Shown here piece after piece: positions 1 through 9,276 of a DNA stretch of 36,752 nt. The notes below the pieces were generated by a model. The model worked only from the letters and a program-made list of their open reading frames with translations. It did no database searches and was not told the DNA's origin. Every line of letters starts with the position of its first letter. The first letter of the stretch is position 1. This stretch comes from Chara braunii (Eukaryota; Streptophyta; Charophyceae; Charales; Characeae), in NCBI GenBank assembly GCA_003427395.1, contig BFEA01000518.1, forward strand, positions 712,108 through 748,859. The letters run 5' to 3'. A program made the translations under genes and the position numbers.

Positions 1-64
<64 letters not shown>
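1..64. repeat. (AG)n microsatellite
   Basis: An uninterrupted AG dinucleotide run opens the window and probably continues to its left. The same motif recurs at 12504-12553 and 33999-34131. Confidence 0.98.
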
Positions 65-68
<4 letters not shown>

Positions 69-459
69 GAGATTGGGTGAGTCTAGGTGTATTCTCACTG
101 CAAGAAAAACAGCGGCTGGGGTTCCCTTCCCCAAAACGCTTGACAAATCAGGAGCGGCAGAGATCGGAAAGGGGACAAGAGAAGCAGCAAACACAGAGTG
201 GGAGGGAGGGGGGTAGCTGGACGGTTATAGGCCTCGGGTTACCAGGCAGCTATGTGGGATGCAGAAGCTACAGGACTTGTGTGTTTACAGACCCTTGCAC
301 CAAGGGAACACAGTCAACAGACTCGAGATTGATGAAAGCAGCTGCATACACGTAAGTCTTTTTGCATCTTCTGTCTGTTAGGGTATTGATCATCTGCTGG
401 CCGTAGATATCGCCAAGTGGCACCTTGAACAGAGCCCTCACGGAAGTGCCGTGTAAACA
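65..459. other. unassigned sequence between GA tract and tandem repeat
   Basis: A 92-codon open frame on + (77-355) has low-complexity, Arg/Gln/Ser-rich content and no recognisable domain. I see no RNA gene or transposon end here and regard the frame as chance. Confidence 0.4.
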
Positions 460-529
460 GTCACATTTCCGATTCTAACATACACGCCACCGACAGTGAC
501 ATTTCCGATTCTAACATACACGCCCCCGG
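460..529. repeat. 36-bp tandem repeat, two copies
   Basis: The block CACATTTCCGATTCTAACAT followed by ACACGCC begins at about 462 and recurs at 498 with a 36-bp period. The copies are nearly identical over their shared part. Confidence 0.85.
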
Positions 530-591
530 CTTTTGTCGATCTCATGAAGTCCACTTCTCCCTGAGGTCGATAAGCCTCCGAATGCGCAGGG

Positions 592-752
592 GGCCAAGTC
601 CCACTAGCAGCGTTGAGCTACCTCAACGCCTGAATCTGGACGTGTTTGTGGAGACGTGCAGTTCAGGAAACTCAACACCAATTCTGCACATCTCTGCAAA
701 GCGTCCACATTCAGGCGTTGAGGTAGCTCAACGCTGCTAGTGGGACTTGGCC
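592..752. repeat. inverted repeat with 51-bp arms and 59-bp loop
   Basis: The arm at 592-642 is the reverse complement of 702-752 with a single mismatch. Each arm itself holds a short palindrome (GTTGAGCTACCTCAAC). The DNA just outside the two arms (GGTCGATA near 565 and 755) is repeated in direct orientation, so the unit may have arisen by an inverted duplication. It could be a small foldback element. No coding content was seen. Confidence 0.9.
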
Positions 753-835
753 GGGGTCGATAGGTGAGTTGTCCGCATGCGCCGGGCGAGAAAAAGGCCT
801 CCAGCGGCAGCGGAAGACCGAAGTTGATTGTAGAT

Positions 836-952
836 ATACTACTGTCTTCCCCCGAACATAACGCTCCCTAAAACTGAATCTATACAAGCTATATTTACGG
901 CCAGATACAGGCAAAAGGAGGGTGCATTGTGTTCGGGGGAAGACTGGAGTAT
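836..952. mobile_element. MITE family A, copy 1
   Basis: The inverted ends GTCTTCCCCCGAACA (844-858) and TGTTCGGGGGAAGAC (930-944) match perfectly for 15 bp. The match extends outward to 836 and 952 with two mismatches. The 101-bp core aligns without gaps, in reverse orientation, to 35929-36029 at about three quarters of positions, so this is a dispersed non-autonomous element. No clear target duplication was found, so the superfamily is undecided. Confidence 0.85.
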
Positions 953-1296
953 TTGTTGGCCCAATGTGTGGCCGACTCGCGTGGACCAGATAAGGCGGGA
1001 CTGCGCAAGGGGACAAGGCTTCAGTACTAGCTTGAAAGCACTGGCTTTTTGGTAGGTAGGCGTCGATGAAACAGCGGGAGGAATTAAAAGGCACATAAAT
1101 TTGGTATCGGGACTCTTGGCTATTCTGCCCTGCAATGCACACGTCGCCTTTTGATGTCCGGGCAACACACCTTGACCTAAGCCAACACTCACCGAACCCA
1201 CCGCCCACCTCAACCCACCTTTTGCTATGTCTTTTTTTCTTTGTATAGATATATGCTGGTCGTTGCCTCTGATCCATTAGGCAAATGGGGTGAACC
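953..1296. other. unassigned sequence 5' of the LTR element
   Basis: Minus-strand open frames of 124-246 codons cross this stretch, but they run on into the LTR and match no family I know. I treat them as chance frames. Confidence 0.4.
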
Positions 1297-1352
1297 TTGC
1301 ACCCACAGAATGACCTCGTAGACTTTGATGCATTGTTGCAATGTATGGTTCT
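1297..1352. repeat. flank repeat, left copy (partner at 8839-8898)
   Basis: The segment from CACCCACAGAATGA to TATGGTTCT lies immediately left of the 5' LTR. A close copy lies immediately right of the 3' LTR at 8839-8898. It is far longer than the 4-6 bp duplication such elements make. Confidence 0.8.
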
Positions 1353-1353
1353 G

Positions 1354-2637
1354 TGTGAGGACTGGAGCCTCGGCAGAGGCCCAAAGCCTAGCTGTCCCCA
1401 CACTGTCGAAGCGCAGGTCTGAAAACTGTTGCGGGGCCCTTTTTCTTTCAACCTGGCCGGCCTGGCTGCGATGGCATGGGAATGTGCGACTGGCCCCCGA
1501 AATTTCAGGCCAAGCTCTCCTAGGACTCCTTGTCAGAGCCTCTTGGCCAATGGCGAAGCAGCAACCAGCGAGAACCACGTGGCACAGTTGGGCGTCTCTA
1601 ACCAATTTGGTCCTAGGCCGGATCTGAATCAGGGCCTGGGCGCAGGTACTGGGGCTGGACGCAAGGCTACTTGGAACCATGCGAGCAGCCAGGCAGCCTC
1701 GCGAGGCCAGACACTTTCTACGAAAGAAAGTGCCAGCCTTCAGTCCAGACATTTGCTGGCTGGAGGCTATGCGTGAGTGCTGCATGGTTGCAGACTCGCA
1801 GGGCGCTGGTCGCTGGCTGGTTGAGGTGCACACGGGCGCGTGGTGCTGGGCTGTTGGGTGGAGACTATGTGTGAGGTGGCCATAGCCGGGCTACTCTCAC
1901 AGGTAGCATGGCGCTGGGCTGTTGGGTGCAGACTATGTCTGAGGTGGCCATAGCCGGGCTACTCTCACAGGTCGCCGGTGGGGTTGGAAGGTGGTCCTTG
2001 GGCATGGTGGTAAGCCTGTGTGCGGACAGACAGGGAGTGGGCTTGGGAGAGAGGAGGATGTACCTGGTGTCTTGTGGAGGTCTGCATGGGCAGCATCTTC
2101 ATGTGCATCAGTTTTCTTCTTGTTGCATCGTCACAAGGTGCTGGTTGCTGGCTGGTAGAGCCGCACACGGGTGCAGGGCGGGCGCTGGGCTGCTGGGCAC
2201 AGCTTATGTGTGAGGTGGCCATAGCCAGGCCGCTCTCACAGGTAGCCGGTGGGGTTGGAAGGTGGTCCTTGGTCATGGTGGTAAGCCTGTGAAGGGGCAA
2301 ACAGGGAGGAGGTGGTACCTGGTTTGTCTTGGAGGTCTGCATGGGCGATATCTTCATCTGCATCAGTTCTGCTGCTGAAGTTCTTCTGGTTGCATCGTCA
2401 TAGAGTAGGCTAGGATAGGTGAGTCTGTGGTTGAGCGCCAGACGCAAGTTGGAAGAGCGACTGAATACTTTGTTGATAGTGGCGAGACAAGGGGCTGACA
2501 TTGACAATTGAGTGGACTGCTTTGCTCTTATTTGGTGTGTACGTGGTGCATTCAGCTTTCTGTGTGACACATGACTATCTGATTTTCAATGTGATGAGAT
2601 GCAATTTGAATTTCCATCATTTGCTCTCGCTCTTTCA
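1354..2637 (+). repeat. 5' LTR
   Basis: It aligns with 7860-8822 from the GAGGACT block near 1357 to TCGCTCTTTCA at 2637. It begins TGTGAGGACT and ends in CA, as LTRs do. It is longer than its partner because of internal duplications: a 68-bp tandem at 1845-1975, and a larger block around 1845-2250 in which the CATAGCC..CACAGGT segment recurs a third time. The small ORFs inside are shadows of non-coding repeat. Confidence 0.88.
1845..1975. repeat. 68-bp tandem duplication inside the 5' LTR
   Basis: The units beginning GCTGGGCTGTTGGGTG at 1845 and 1913 are almost identical, through GAGGTGGCCATAGCCGGGCT to CACAGGT. A third, more diverged unit starts near 2188. The 3' LTR has only one such unit, so the expansion happened after insertion or in the 5' copy only. 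Confidence 0.88.
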
Positions 2638-2640
2638 ATT

Positions 2641-2652
2641 TCGTATCATAGC
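2641..2652 (+). promoter_or_regulatory. primer binding site (initiator Met tRNA type)
   Basis: TCGTATCATAGC lies three bases after the LTR end. It matches 10 of 12 bases of the standard plant PBS TGGTATCAGAGC, which is complementary to the 3' end of initiator Met-tRNA. Position and match together fix the right edge of the 5' LTR. Confidence 0.8.
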
Positions 2653-3216
2653 TGGTTTGCACTCAGCTCCATTGGTGCTGGTGCTGTGGTTATTTGGTAC
2701 GCTGAGCGGTCTTTAGTGTAGTGGAGATACTTTGGCACTGGTTCTTGGTTGATTTGGTGCCCCGGGTTGAGAGGGCAGTGCCCGGAAGGCTTTGTGGTGA
2801 CAAACATTGGGTGTATGCTGTGTGCAGTGTGATATTCATACATGTGATTTTTATTTTGATTAGTTTAGATGTTACAGACTGCTAACATCTGACAGACAAC
2901 CATAGCTTGAACAGTTTGTATTCTTTATTTCTGTTACTGCTTCGCATCTGTTTCAGAACTAGTTGCGTGAAGGTACGTTCACTTGTTCGAGTCCGTACAT
3001 ATCTGGTTACACTGCCTGGCTGCTATCTGATATTGCGGACCGACTATATTACTTCTTTTCTTTTATTTTTAAAATTGGTTGGACACTATGTTGTGGTAGG
3101 TCCCAGCGAGGATGCTAGTTCAGACAGATGTCTGAGATAGTAGCGGTGATGAGAGGATAGATGACCAGAGCTGTGTAACCCGCAGGGCAGCACTTACTCA
3201 GCCCCTTACCTATCTT
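2653..3216. other. retrotransposon leader between PBS and gag
   Basis: This is the untranslated leader expected between primer site and gag. The 77-codon ORF at 2907-3140 is hydrophobic and T-rich but unrecognised. I regard it as chance. Confidence 0.5.
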
Positions 3217-4275
3217 GTGCTACAGCCAGGAGAGGAAAGGAGGTTGAGGGTACCAGTGGAGCAGCAGCGCAGACGTAGGACTCGGCAGGCAACAATTGCA
3301 GCGGATAGGGCCTTGCCTATAGCAGCAACAGCTGCACACGCTAGAGCCGTCGCAGAAGCAATGGTCACGCAGAGCCAGCAGACGTTGGCTGCATCCTCAT
3401 CAACCGTACCAGGTGCTAGTCAGGGTCCCTCTTCGAGTCAGATGTTTGGCTTGCAGTCACGCCAACAACTCGCATTGTCGTTGGAAGACCTGGAAATACA
3501 GGCATCAGGTCCTTGTGTAAGGCTGCAGGTTGAACGCAGAAATGTAGAGAATAGAGAGCAGAAAGCTCGAATCAGGAAAACCAGACGAGAGAGTAGGGAT
3601 GCAGACAGGAGTGGGTTGGACAGATTGGATACAAGTGGACTTACGATGAGGAGCAAGCCCTCCAGTCGTGCATTCTGGGTGTGTATGAGTCCGTATCTGT
3701 CTTGGAGGGCAAGATAGATGCGATTCTTTTGGCTAGGTCCTGATATTGGCTGCAACTGGTACGATGCCACCACTAGCCAAACCCATCAGGCAACCTACTA
3801 CGTTACAACCGGGTCCAGGTGCAGCATTGGTGTTGCGTCCGGTATCAGGCTTCTCGCTCTTGTCTGGCATGAGTACCACAGGCGGGCCGTTAGCTGGTAG
3901 CGGTGCACAGGTTCAGGTACATTCTTCTTTAGCATCCCATGTGGCTGCATTTGCAGAGCAGCCTCAACACCCACAACCCGCAGCACAGGCTGCACAACAG
4001 GTTGGTGGGGGGCAGTCCCGATGGGTTCCCAAGACTGTGATAGCACAACCGGAACCATTCACCGACGATAAGAAGGATGAAAAACTCAACACTTGGTTGA
4101 AGACAGTGTTGACGCATGTGAGGAACAAGGACACGCATCTGGAAAAGGAAGTCTCCAAGGCACCTCTTTGGGTTAAAGCGGGTCTCTGGGAAGATGTGTG
4201 GAGAGACCGTGATGTTCAAGGCGTCTGCATTAATTGTGGCTAGTATGGTCATAGCATTGCGCGGTGCAGGAACAA
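3217..4275 (+). pseudogene. gag: gag polyprotein remnant with broken CCHC zinc knuckle
   Basis: Two open frames make up the remnant. 3217-3717 is basic and Arg/Gln/Ala-rich, with a probable helical stretch of charged residues. 3746-4243 is in another frame, Gln/Ala/Pro-rich, and passes into a short piece of capsid-like sequence (around 4040-4150). The capsid core is then almost absent: the frame jumps within about 20 codons to the nucleocapsid knuckle at 4228-4266. The knuckle has the spacing C-x2-C-x4-H-x4-C, but a TAG codon replaces one residue between the second Cys and the His. A frameshift, a stop and a large capsid deletion mean it cannot form particles. Gag normally packages element RNA in the cytoplasm. 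Confidence 0.8.
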
Positions 4276-5004
4276 GAAGGTCATCACAAAGATACCACCC
4301 AGGTTTGGGCCTGTTGTATCTTCATCCCAGTTGAGCACTTTTGTGAGTAGCTCCCAGGGAACATCTTAGGCCAGTAGAAGTTGTAGCTGCTTCTAATCGG
4401 GCTGGAGTGGTAGATGATCCCTCACCGTTTCAGGAGATGGTCGAGGGTATCGACTCTTTAGTCACCTCATAGAGAGATGATGACGTGATGCTCTGTTCAT
4501 TGGATGTGTTTGTAGACTTAGAGGAACTTGAAAGAAAGTGGTCATACAAAGACCCTAGGGAGTCGTGGGTGGCGATGTCCAAAAGTTCTGAAGGAGAACA
4601 CTTCGTAGTTGAGTTGTCAATGTAGGTGGCTGTAAGTGTGTCTCCTTCGCAAACATAAACTCTACTAGGAACTTCGTTAGTTGCACTTGTGTGGAGAGGC
4701 TGCGCTTAGAGGATCAATTGCAGAGGCTGAGTTGATCTATAGAGTCTACCTTAGCCATCAGGCAACGCATAGTTGTTTAGGACTATGTTAAGGACGTAGT
4801 CTGCACCTTCTTCTATGGAGTAAGGGAACTACATCATACGATTTTGTTCCTGGTCAGCAATGATTTGCCCTTCAACATGCTATTAGGTGTGTGCTACCTC
4901 GAGGTTGCCAAACCCCAGTTTGATTGGGACCGGAAATTGCCGCTACATGAGTTGCCAAGTGAGAGGACCGTTGCGTGGCGAAGTGGAGTGCTAGCAAGTT
5001 AGTG
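4276..5004 (+). pseudogene. pol: aspartic protease remnant of Ty3/gypsy pol
   Basis: The frame at about 4650-4720 retains the neighbourhood of the retropepsin active site (..RNFV.., VERL). The catalytic Asp is an Asn, and the Gly-Ala that should follow the Ser are missing. The frame resumes at 4780-4990 with the well-preserved end of the domain (FLVSNDLPFNMLLG, then AKPQFDWD), which is typical of Ty3/gypsy protease-to-RT linkers. Several stops (for example near 4626 and 5000) interrupt it. In an active element the protease cleaves Gag-Pol. This copy lacks the catalytic Asp and must be dead. Confidence 0.78.
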
Positions 5005-5225
5005 GACACTAATGGCTGCATGTCTTCGCAATTGTTCTACAATTACTAAAAGAAAAACCGAGAGGAGCGTATGTATCTAGTCTTTGTCCCTTAGAAAGGG
5101 AGGCTATTAAAACAGCCCCCAAAATTAAAAAAATCATCGTCAAATATTCCGACCTTTTCCAAAAGCATACATGGGCAGTACAAAGGTAGCTTATCCACAC
5201 TATAGAGATCATTCCCGAAAGTGAA

Positions 5226-5960
5226 GTGCCAAAGGAAAGGATCTATAGTATAGCCCCTGCACAATTGGATGAACCGCGCTGCAAACTAAAAGAGGTGATG
5301 GAAAAGGGTTGGGTCCAGCCTAGTACACCTCCCTACGGCGCACCAGTTTTATTTGTGCTGAAGAAAGGGGGCTCTCTAAGTGTGTGCACTTATTATATAG
5401 GCCTCAATGCCATCACAGTTAAAAACGCTGAGGGTTTAACCCGCATTGAGGACCTATGGGAGAAAGTGCAGGAATGTAGGTACTGTACTAAGATAGATTC
5501 AAAGTTCGACTACCATCAGATTGCTATTAGGCCGAGGATCAACACAAAACTGCTTTTCAAACCCGGAACGGCTTGTACGAGTTTATGACGATGCCTTTTG
5601 GCTTGTGCAATGTATCGAGAACATGCCAACACGCCATGAATTGAATATTTCACGATTACTTAGATAAGATTATCGTTGTGTACCTCAGCGACATACTTAG
5701 TTTTAGTGAAATCGTCAAGGAGCACGCGCAGCACGTTGATATTGTGCTTGGTCTCACTCAACAACACTAGTATAGGATAAACTTGGAAAAATTCCAGTTT
5801 GGTCACACGAAGATCTAACACTTGGGTCATGAGATATCCGTGGATGGTCTTAGGCCCAAAGATGCGAAGGTGGCTAGTGTTAGGGATTGGCCACAACCTC
5901 CATCTTTGATTGAGGTGAAATCCTTCTTGGGGATGACAAGTTATTACCACCGATTTGTAA
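5226..5960 (+). pseudogene. pol: reverse transcriptase remnant of Ty3/gypsy pol
   Basis: The open frame 5226-5588 holds the RT fingers and palm start: GAPVLFVLKK, then LNAITVKN, then motif A as TKIDSKFDYHQI with its Asp kept. A one-base shift near 5565-5575 moves the reading to another frame, with GLYEF and MPFGL at about 5573-5610. The catalytic YLDD box is at 5681-5692, where it reads YLSD, so one essential Asp is lost. In-frame stops fall near 5641, 5769 and 5816. The thumb and connection run from 5822 with GHEIS, SFLGM and YYHRFVKNYS. RT would copy element RNA to DNA. Damage at the active site and in frame rules this out here. Confidence 0.92.
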
Positions 5961-6487
5961 AGAATTATAGCTTAGTTGCAGCCCCCTTGAAGGATCTCAC
6001 ACCCCTTGACACCCCTTGGGAATGGACTAACGTTTGCGAAAGAGCTTTCAAGCGGTTGAAGTATGCTCTGACGCATCAGAAAGGCATCCGGAAGCCGTTT
6101 ACAGTTACCGGTGATGCAAACCAGTTTGACATTTTTTTCCAGCAGCAAGAGGGGAAGAAGTTGAGGCTGATCGAGTATATGAGTAAGAAGATGCCCTCCT
6201 AGAAGTTGGCCAAGTCCACATATGAGCGTGAATTGTACGCCCTCCACAAAGCCTTGACACTCTTGGGCAGATTCTTCCGTTGGATCAAGACGCAACCTAC
6301 ATTTTCAGATGCACTCAAGAGGTGGATTGAAGTCATTGATGCTCCCGCAGGGCTGATTATTTGCGCGCGCTGCTCACGGAGTTTGGGCTTTTTTACGATC
6401 TCACTCGATCTAGGGTGGAAGCCTAGAAGGAAGACACTCCTGATGGACATCATGTGCAAGCTTGAGGCCAAAGGCAACCACTTCTGA
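5961..6487 (+). pseudogene. pol: RT connection and RNase H remnant
   Basis: The frame continues from RT with the connection (PLKDLT, then FKRLKYALT). RNase H follows, with the catalytic region as GDANQFD near 6112, and the Glu motif STYERELYALHKAL at about 6218-6260. A TAG at 6200-6202 separates these two parts in the same frame. The usual segment after LLGRFF is shortened: sequence normally found between the RNase H core and the integrase zinc finger is partly deleted at about 6300-6400. RNase H normally degrades the RNA strand of the hybrid during copying. Confidence 0.88.
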
Positions 6488-6599
6488 TGATTTTTGTGCT
6501 GGTGGACGGGTTGTTGTTCTGTGAAAAGGCTGGGATTTAAAGACTATGCGTTGCATATAGAGAATCTTTGCGTAGTTTATTCTATGAGAGTGTCGTGGT

Positions 6600-7260
6600 G
6601 CAACCGGACTCTGGCTATAAGAAGAATTCTGCAAACCTAGTGTAAAGATTCTGGTTGCCCACTACGTTAGAGGATGCTAAGCGCTATGTGGAGACTTGCC
6701 AGGTTTTGTCAGCATGACAAACCAAGGACCCAAGCATCTCCAATAAAGCCTTGGCGTATTCCCGCTGGTTCCAGACATAGTCTGTCCATGGACTGTATGG
6801 ACACCCTCGTGACCAGCAAGAATGGAAAGAGGCATATCTTTGTCATAGTGGACAGGTTCTCAAAGTATGCTAGGTTAGTTTCCATGCCTGAGACTGCTGA
6901 AACGGGGCACATGATCAAAGCCTTCATGGATAGCTCGGTACTTGACTTTTGCTTGCCAAGGTCTATTGTGAGCGAAAGAGATGTCCAGTTCGCTAGTGCA
7001 CTGCGGGAGAAATTGGCTGAGCAGATGGGTTGCCGGCTGCAGATGACTTCAGGTAATCATCCTGAAGCCAATAGATAAACCGTGTGGTGCAGCACTTTCT
7101 CCGGCTCGACATCAAGCTTAGCCAGGATGACTGGGATGAGAAGTTGCCCCTCATTGCCAGACTGTACAATAATGCTGTAGGCAGCATGACCGACATGTCC
7201 CCCAACCAGCTACATCTTGGTTGGAGGCCTAGGTTGGTCCTTCCTCTTACCTAAAAATCA
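6600..7260 (+). pseudogene. pol: integrase remnant (zinc region and DDE core)
   Basis: The Cys pair of the N-terminal zinc domain (CQVC) is split by a frameshift near 6705. The catalytic core then reads well: first Asp in SMDCMD (about 6787-6804), then KRHIFVIVDRFSKYARLV. The second catalytic Asp is a Glu (SERD for the usual SDRD, near 6970). The HPEAN block at about 7061 runs into a TAA at 7076, and the short segment that should carry the catalytic Glu is deleted. After it, another frame continues with DDWDEKLPLIARLYNNAV and SPNQLHLGW. Integrase would join element DNA to the genome. Two of three catalytic residues are lost. Confidence 0.92.
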
Positions 7261-7854
7261 ACCCACAACAACACCTGGCATCATTGAATTTGCTGTTCAG
7301 TATGGTAAGATGCTGCTGCAGGCTGTTGAGCAGATTCACAAGTCTCAGGATGCAATGATTGCATCCGAGAACCAGCGTAGAAGGCCATCTAACTTTCAGG
7401 TTGGAGGAACTGGGATGGGAGCTAGATATTTATGGAAAATTAAATCCACAGTACTTTGGGCCTTGGGAAGTTCTGGATATTTTGGGGAATGATCCGATGG
7501 TCCCTCCTATGTTATTTGTACCCCTCGACGTGTCTGCACCTCACCTGTTTTCCATGCCTCCAAGCTTGCACCGTTCGTTGAGACAGACCAATTCCCTTCG
7601 AGACAGTCTATGCTTCCCCCAACAATGGATGGACAAGTGGACATTGATGAAATCGTGGAGCCCAAAGACATGCATGTTTCGAGACCTGTTGGCAGAGGGA
7701 GGCCGCGGAAACCCCAAAGACAGTTCCTGGTCTGATTCAGGCATCAGATCGGAAAGAAGAGGTGGTTTACAAGTGAGGAGCTTATGGAGACAGCACCTCA
7801 GATTGTGTCCCAGTATGAGAGAAGAATCAAGGGAAAGGATAATGTTCAGTAGCA
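7217..7854 (+). pseudogene. pol: integrase C-terminal part and chromodomain-like tail
   Basis: The frame at 7217-7492 covers the linker (LLQAVEQIHKSQDAMIASEN) and the start of the SH3-like domain. A shift near 7400 puts NPQYFGPWEVLDILG in the next frame, and a further shift gives the tail at 7570-7845. The tail shows DIDEIVE, then a GRGRP stretch, a TGA at about 7733, then WFTSEELMETAP and QYERR. This matches the plan of an integrase-linked chromodomain (strands followed by a C-terminal helix), which marks chromoviruses and is thought to steer insertion to marked chromatin. The chromodomain call rests on plan and position, not on an alignment. Confidence 0.78.
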
Positions 7855-7859
7855 CAATT

Positions 7860-8822
7860 TCAGAGGACTATCGAAGCTGAGGCCTAAAGCCTAGCTGCAC
7901 CCGCCCTGTCAAAATGCAGGCCTGAAAATTGTCGTGGGACCCTTTTTCCTTCAGCCTGGTTGACCTAGCTGCGGTCTGCAACAACATGGGGATGTGCGAC
8001 CGAGCCCTGCAATTTTAGGCCAAGTTCTCGTTGGCCTCCATGTTGCAGTCGGCCTCTAGGCCAATGGCGAAGCTGCAACCAGCGAGAGCCATGTTGCACA
8101 GTTGGGCGTTTCTAACCAATTCGGTCTCAGGCTGCTATCTGAATCAGGGCCTGGGCGTAGATACTGGGGCTGGCGCGAAGCTACTGGGAACCACACGTGC
8201 AGCCAGGCAGTCTCACGAGGCCAGACACTTTCTACAAAAGAAAGTGCCAGCCTCCAGTCTAGACATTTGCTGGCTGGAGGCTATGTGTGAGTGCTGCCTG
8301 GTTGCAGATTCACATGGTGCTGGTGGCTGGCTGGTACAGGCGCACACGGGCGCAGGGCGCTGGGCCGCTGGGCAGAGCTTATGTGTGAGGCAGCCATAGC
8401 CGGGCTGGTATCACAGGTGGTTGGTGGGGTTGGAAGGTGGTCCTTGGTCGTGGTGGTAAGCTTGTGAAGGGGCAAACAGGGAGTGGGCTTGGGAGAGAGG
8501 AGGTGGTACCTGGTTTGTCGTGGAGGTCTTCATGGGCGACATCTTCATCTGCATCAGTTCTGCTGCTGAAGTTCTTCTGGTTGCATCGTCATCGTGTAGG
8601 CCAGGATTGGTGAGTATGTGGTTGGGCGCCAGGCGCCAGTTGGAAGAGCGGCATTGGATACTTTATTGATGGTGGCGAGACAAGGGGCTGACATTGACAA
8701 TCGAATGCACTGCTTTGCTCTTATTTGGTGTGTACTTGGTGCACTTTCTGTGCCTTGCACGACTATCTGGTTTTCAATGTGATGATGCAGTTTGGATTTC
8801 TGTCATTCACCCTCGCTCATTT
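7860..8822 (+). repeat. 3' LTR
   Basis: It aligns with 1354-2637. Shared landmarks are the AAAGCCTAGCTG block near 7886, the TTTCTAC..AAAGAAAGTGCCAGCC block near 8229, the GGGGTTGGAAGGTGGTCCTTGG block near 8430, and a common end at about 8820. It lacks the tandem duplications of the 5' copy. A purine-rich stretch at 7820-7840 (GAGAGAAGAATCAAGGGAAA) is the likely polypurine tract, but it lies about 20 bp away from the edge used here, so the LTR could begin as early as 7844 (TGTTCAG). Confidence 0.87.
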
Positions 8823-8838
8823 TCCTTGCATCTGTCTT

Positions 8839-8898
8839 TTCACCCACAGAATGATATTGTAGACTGATTGGTACTTCGATGTATTGTTGCAATATATG
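8839..8898. repeat. flank repeat, right copy (partner at 1297-1352)
   Basis: CACCCACAGAATGATA to TATGGTTCT resembles 1297-1352 closely. It sits just outside the 3' LTR in the same orientation as its partner. Confidence 0.8.
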
Positions 8899-9276
8899 GT
8901 TCTATCTTTTTCTCCTCTGCAATGGGTGGCTAATGCATTTGGCAGTGGAGTGAGACGGTCAGCTCCTGTTGCTGCCGGTATGCCATGAGGGAAATGCAAA
9001 GCCACTCACTTGGATTTCATGGATGTACCGCATGAGAAACTTACTCATCAGCATTATCACAAGGGAATTGTGATGCCATTTGGAAAGCTCGTATATGGCC
9101 CCAGGCTGATCATGGGGGCGGGGGGTTGAACCAGGTGGTATCCACAGTGCTCTCCACAGAAATCCAAGTTGCCTGTCCAGCAACCTGTATGCGAAGGGGG
9201 ATATGTGTTGGATGAGGCCAGGAGAAGTAAGCGTGGCAATGCAAGCCATGTTGCTGCTCTCTCCTTGACAGTGAGA
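8899..9276 (+). promoter_or_regulatory. probable upstream region of the SAP gene
   Basis: About 380 bp lie between the flank repeat and the preferred start codon. I see no TATA box. A pyrimidine tract ending in GACAG at 9261-9271, five bases before the ATG, could be a splice acceptor, in which case a 5' exon lies further upstream. The frame is open back to an ATG at 9169, but the extra 36 residues show no conservation I can name. Confidence 0.4.

Larger units (their letters stand above)
1354..8822 (+). mobile_element. decayed Ty3/gypsy chromovirus LTR retrotransposon
   Basis: Two long direct repeats (about 1354-2637 and 7860-8822) bracket remnants in the order gag, protease, RT, RNase H, integrase, chromodomain-like tail. 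This is the Ty3/gypsy order, with the chromovirus signature at the 3' end. A Met-tRNA-type primer site follows the left repeat. The LTRs differ by many substitutions and large indels, and every domain carries stops or shifts, so the insertion is old and non-autonomous. The outer edges are uncertain by about 20 bp because both junctions have drifted. It stands about 450 bp upstream of the start of the SAP gene and in the same orientation. Confidence 0.93.

Noticed and set aside
711-1833. Minus-strand frames of 202-246 codons across the LTR start
   Set aside because: They extend over LTR sequence that aligns with the 3' LTR, where the same frames are not kept open. No domain is recognisable.
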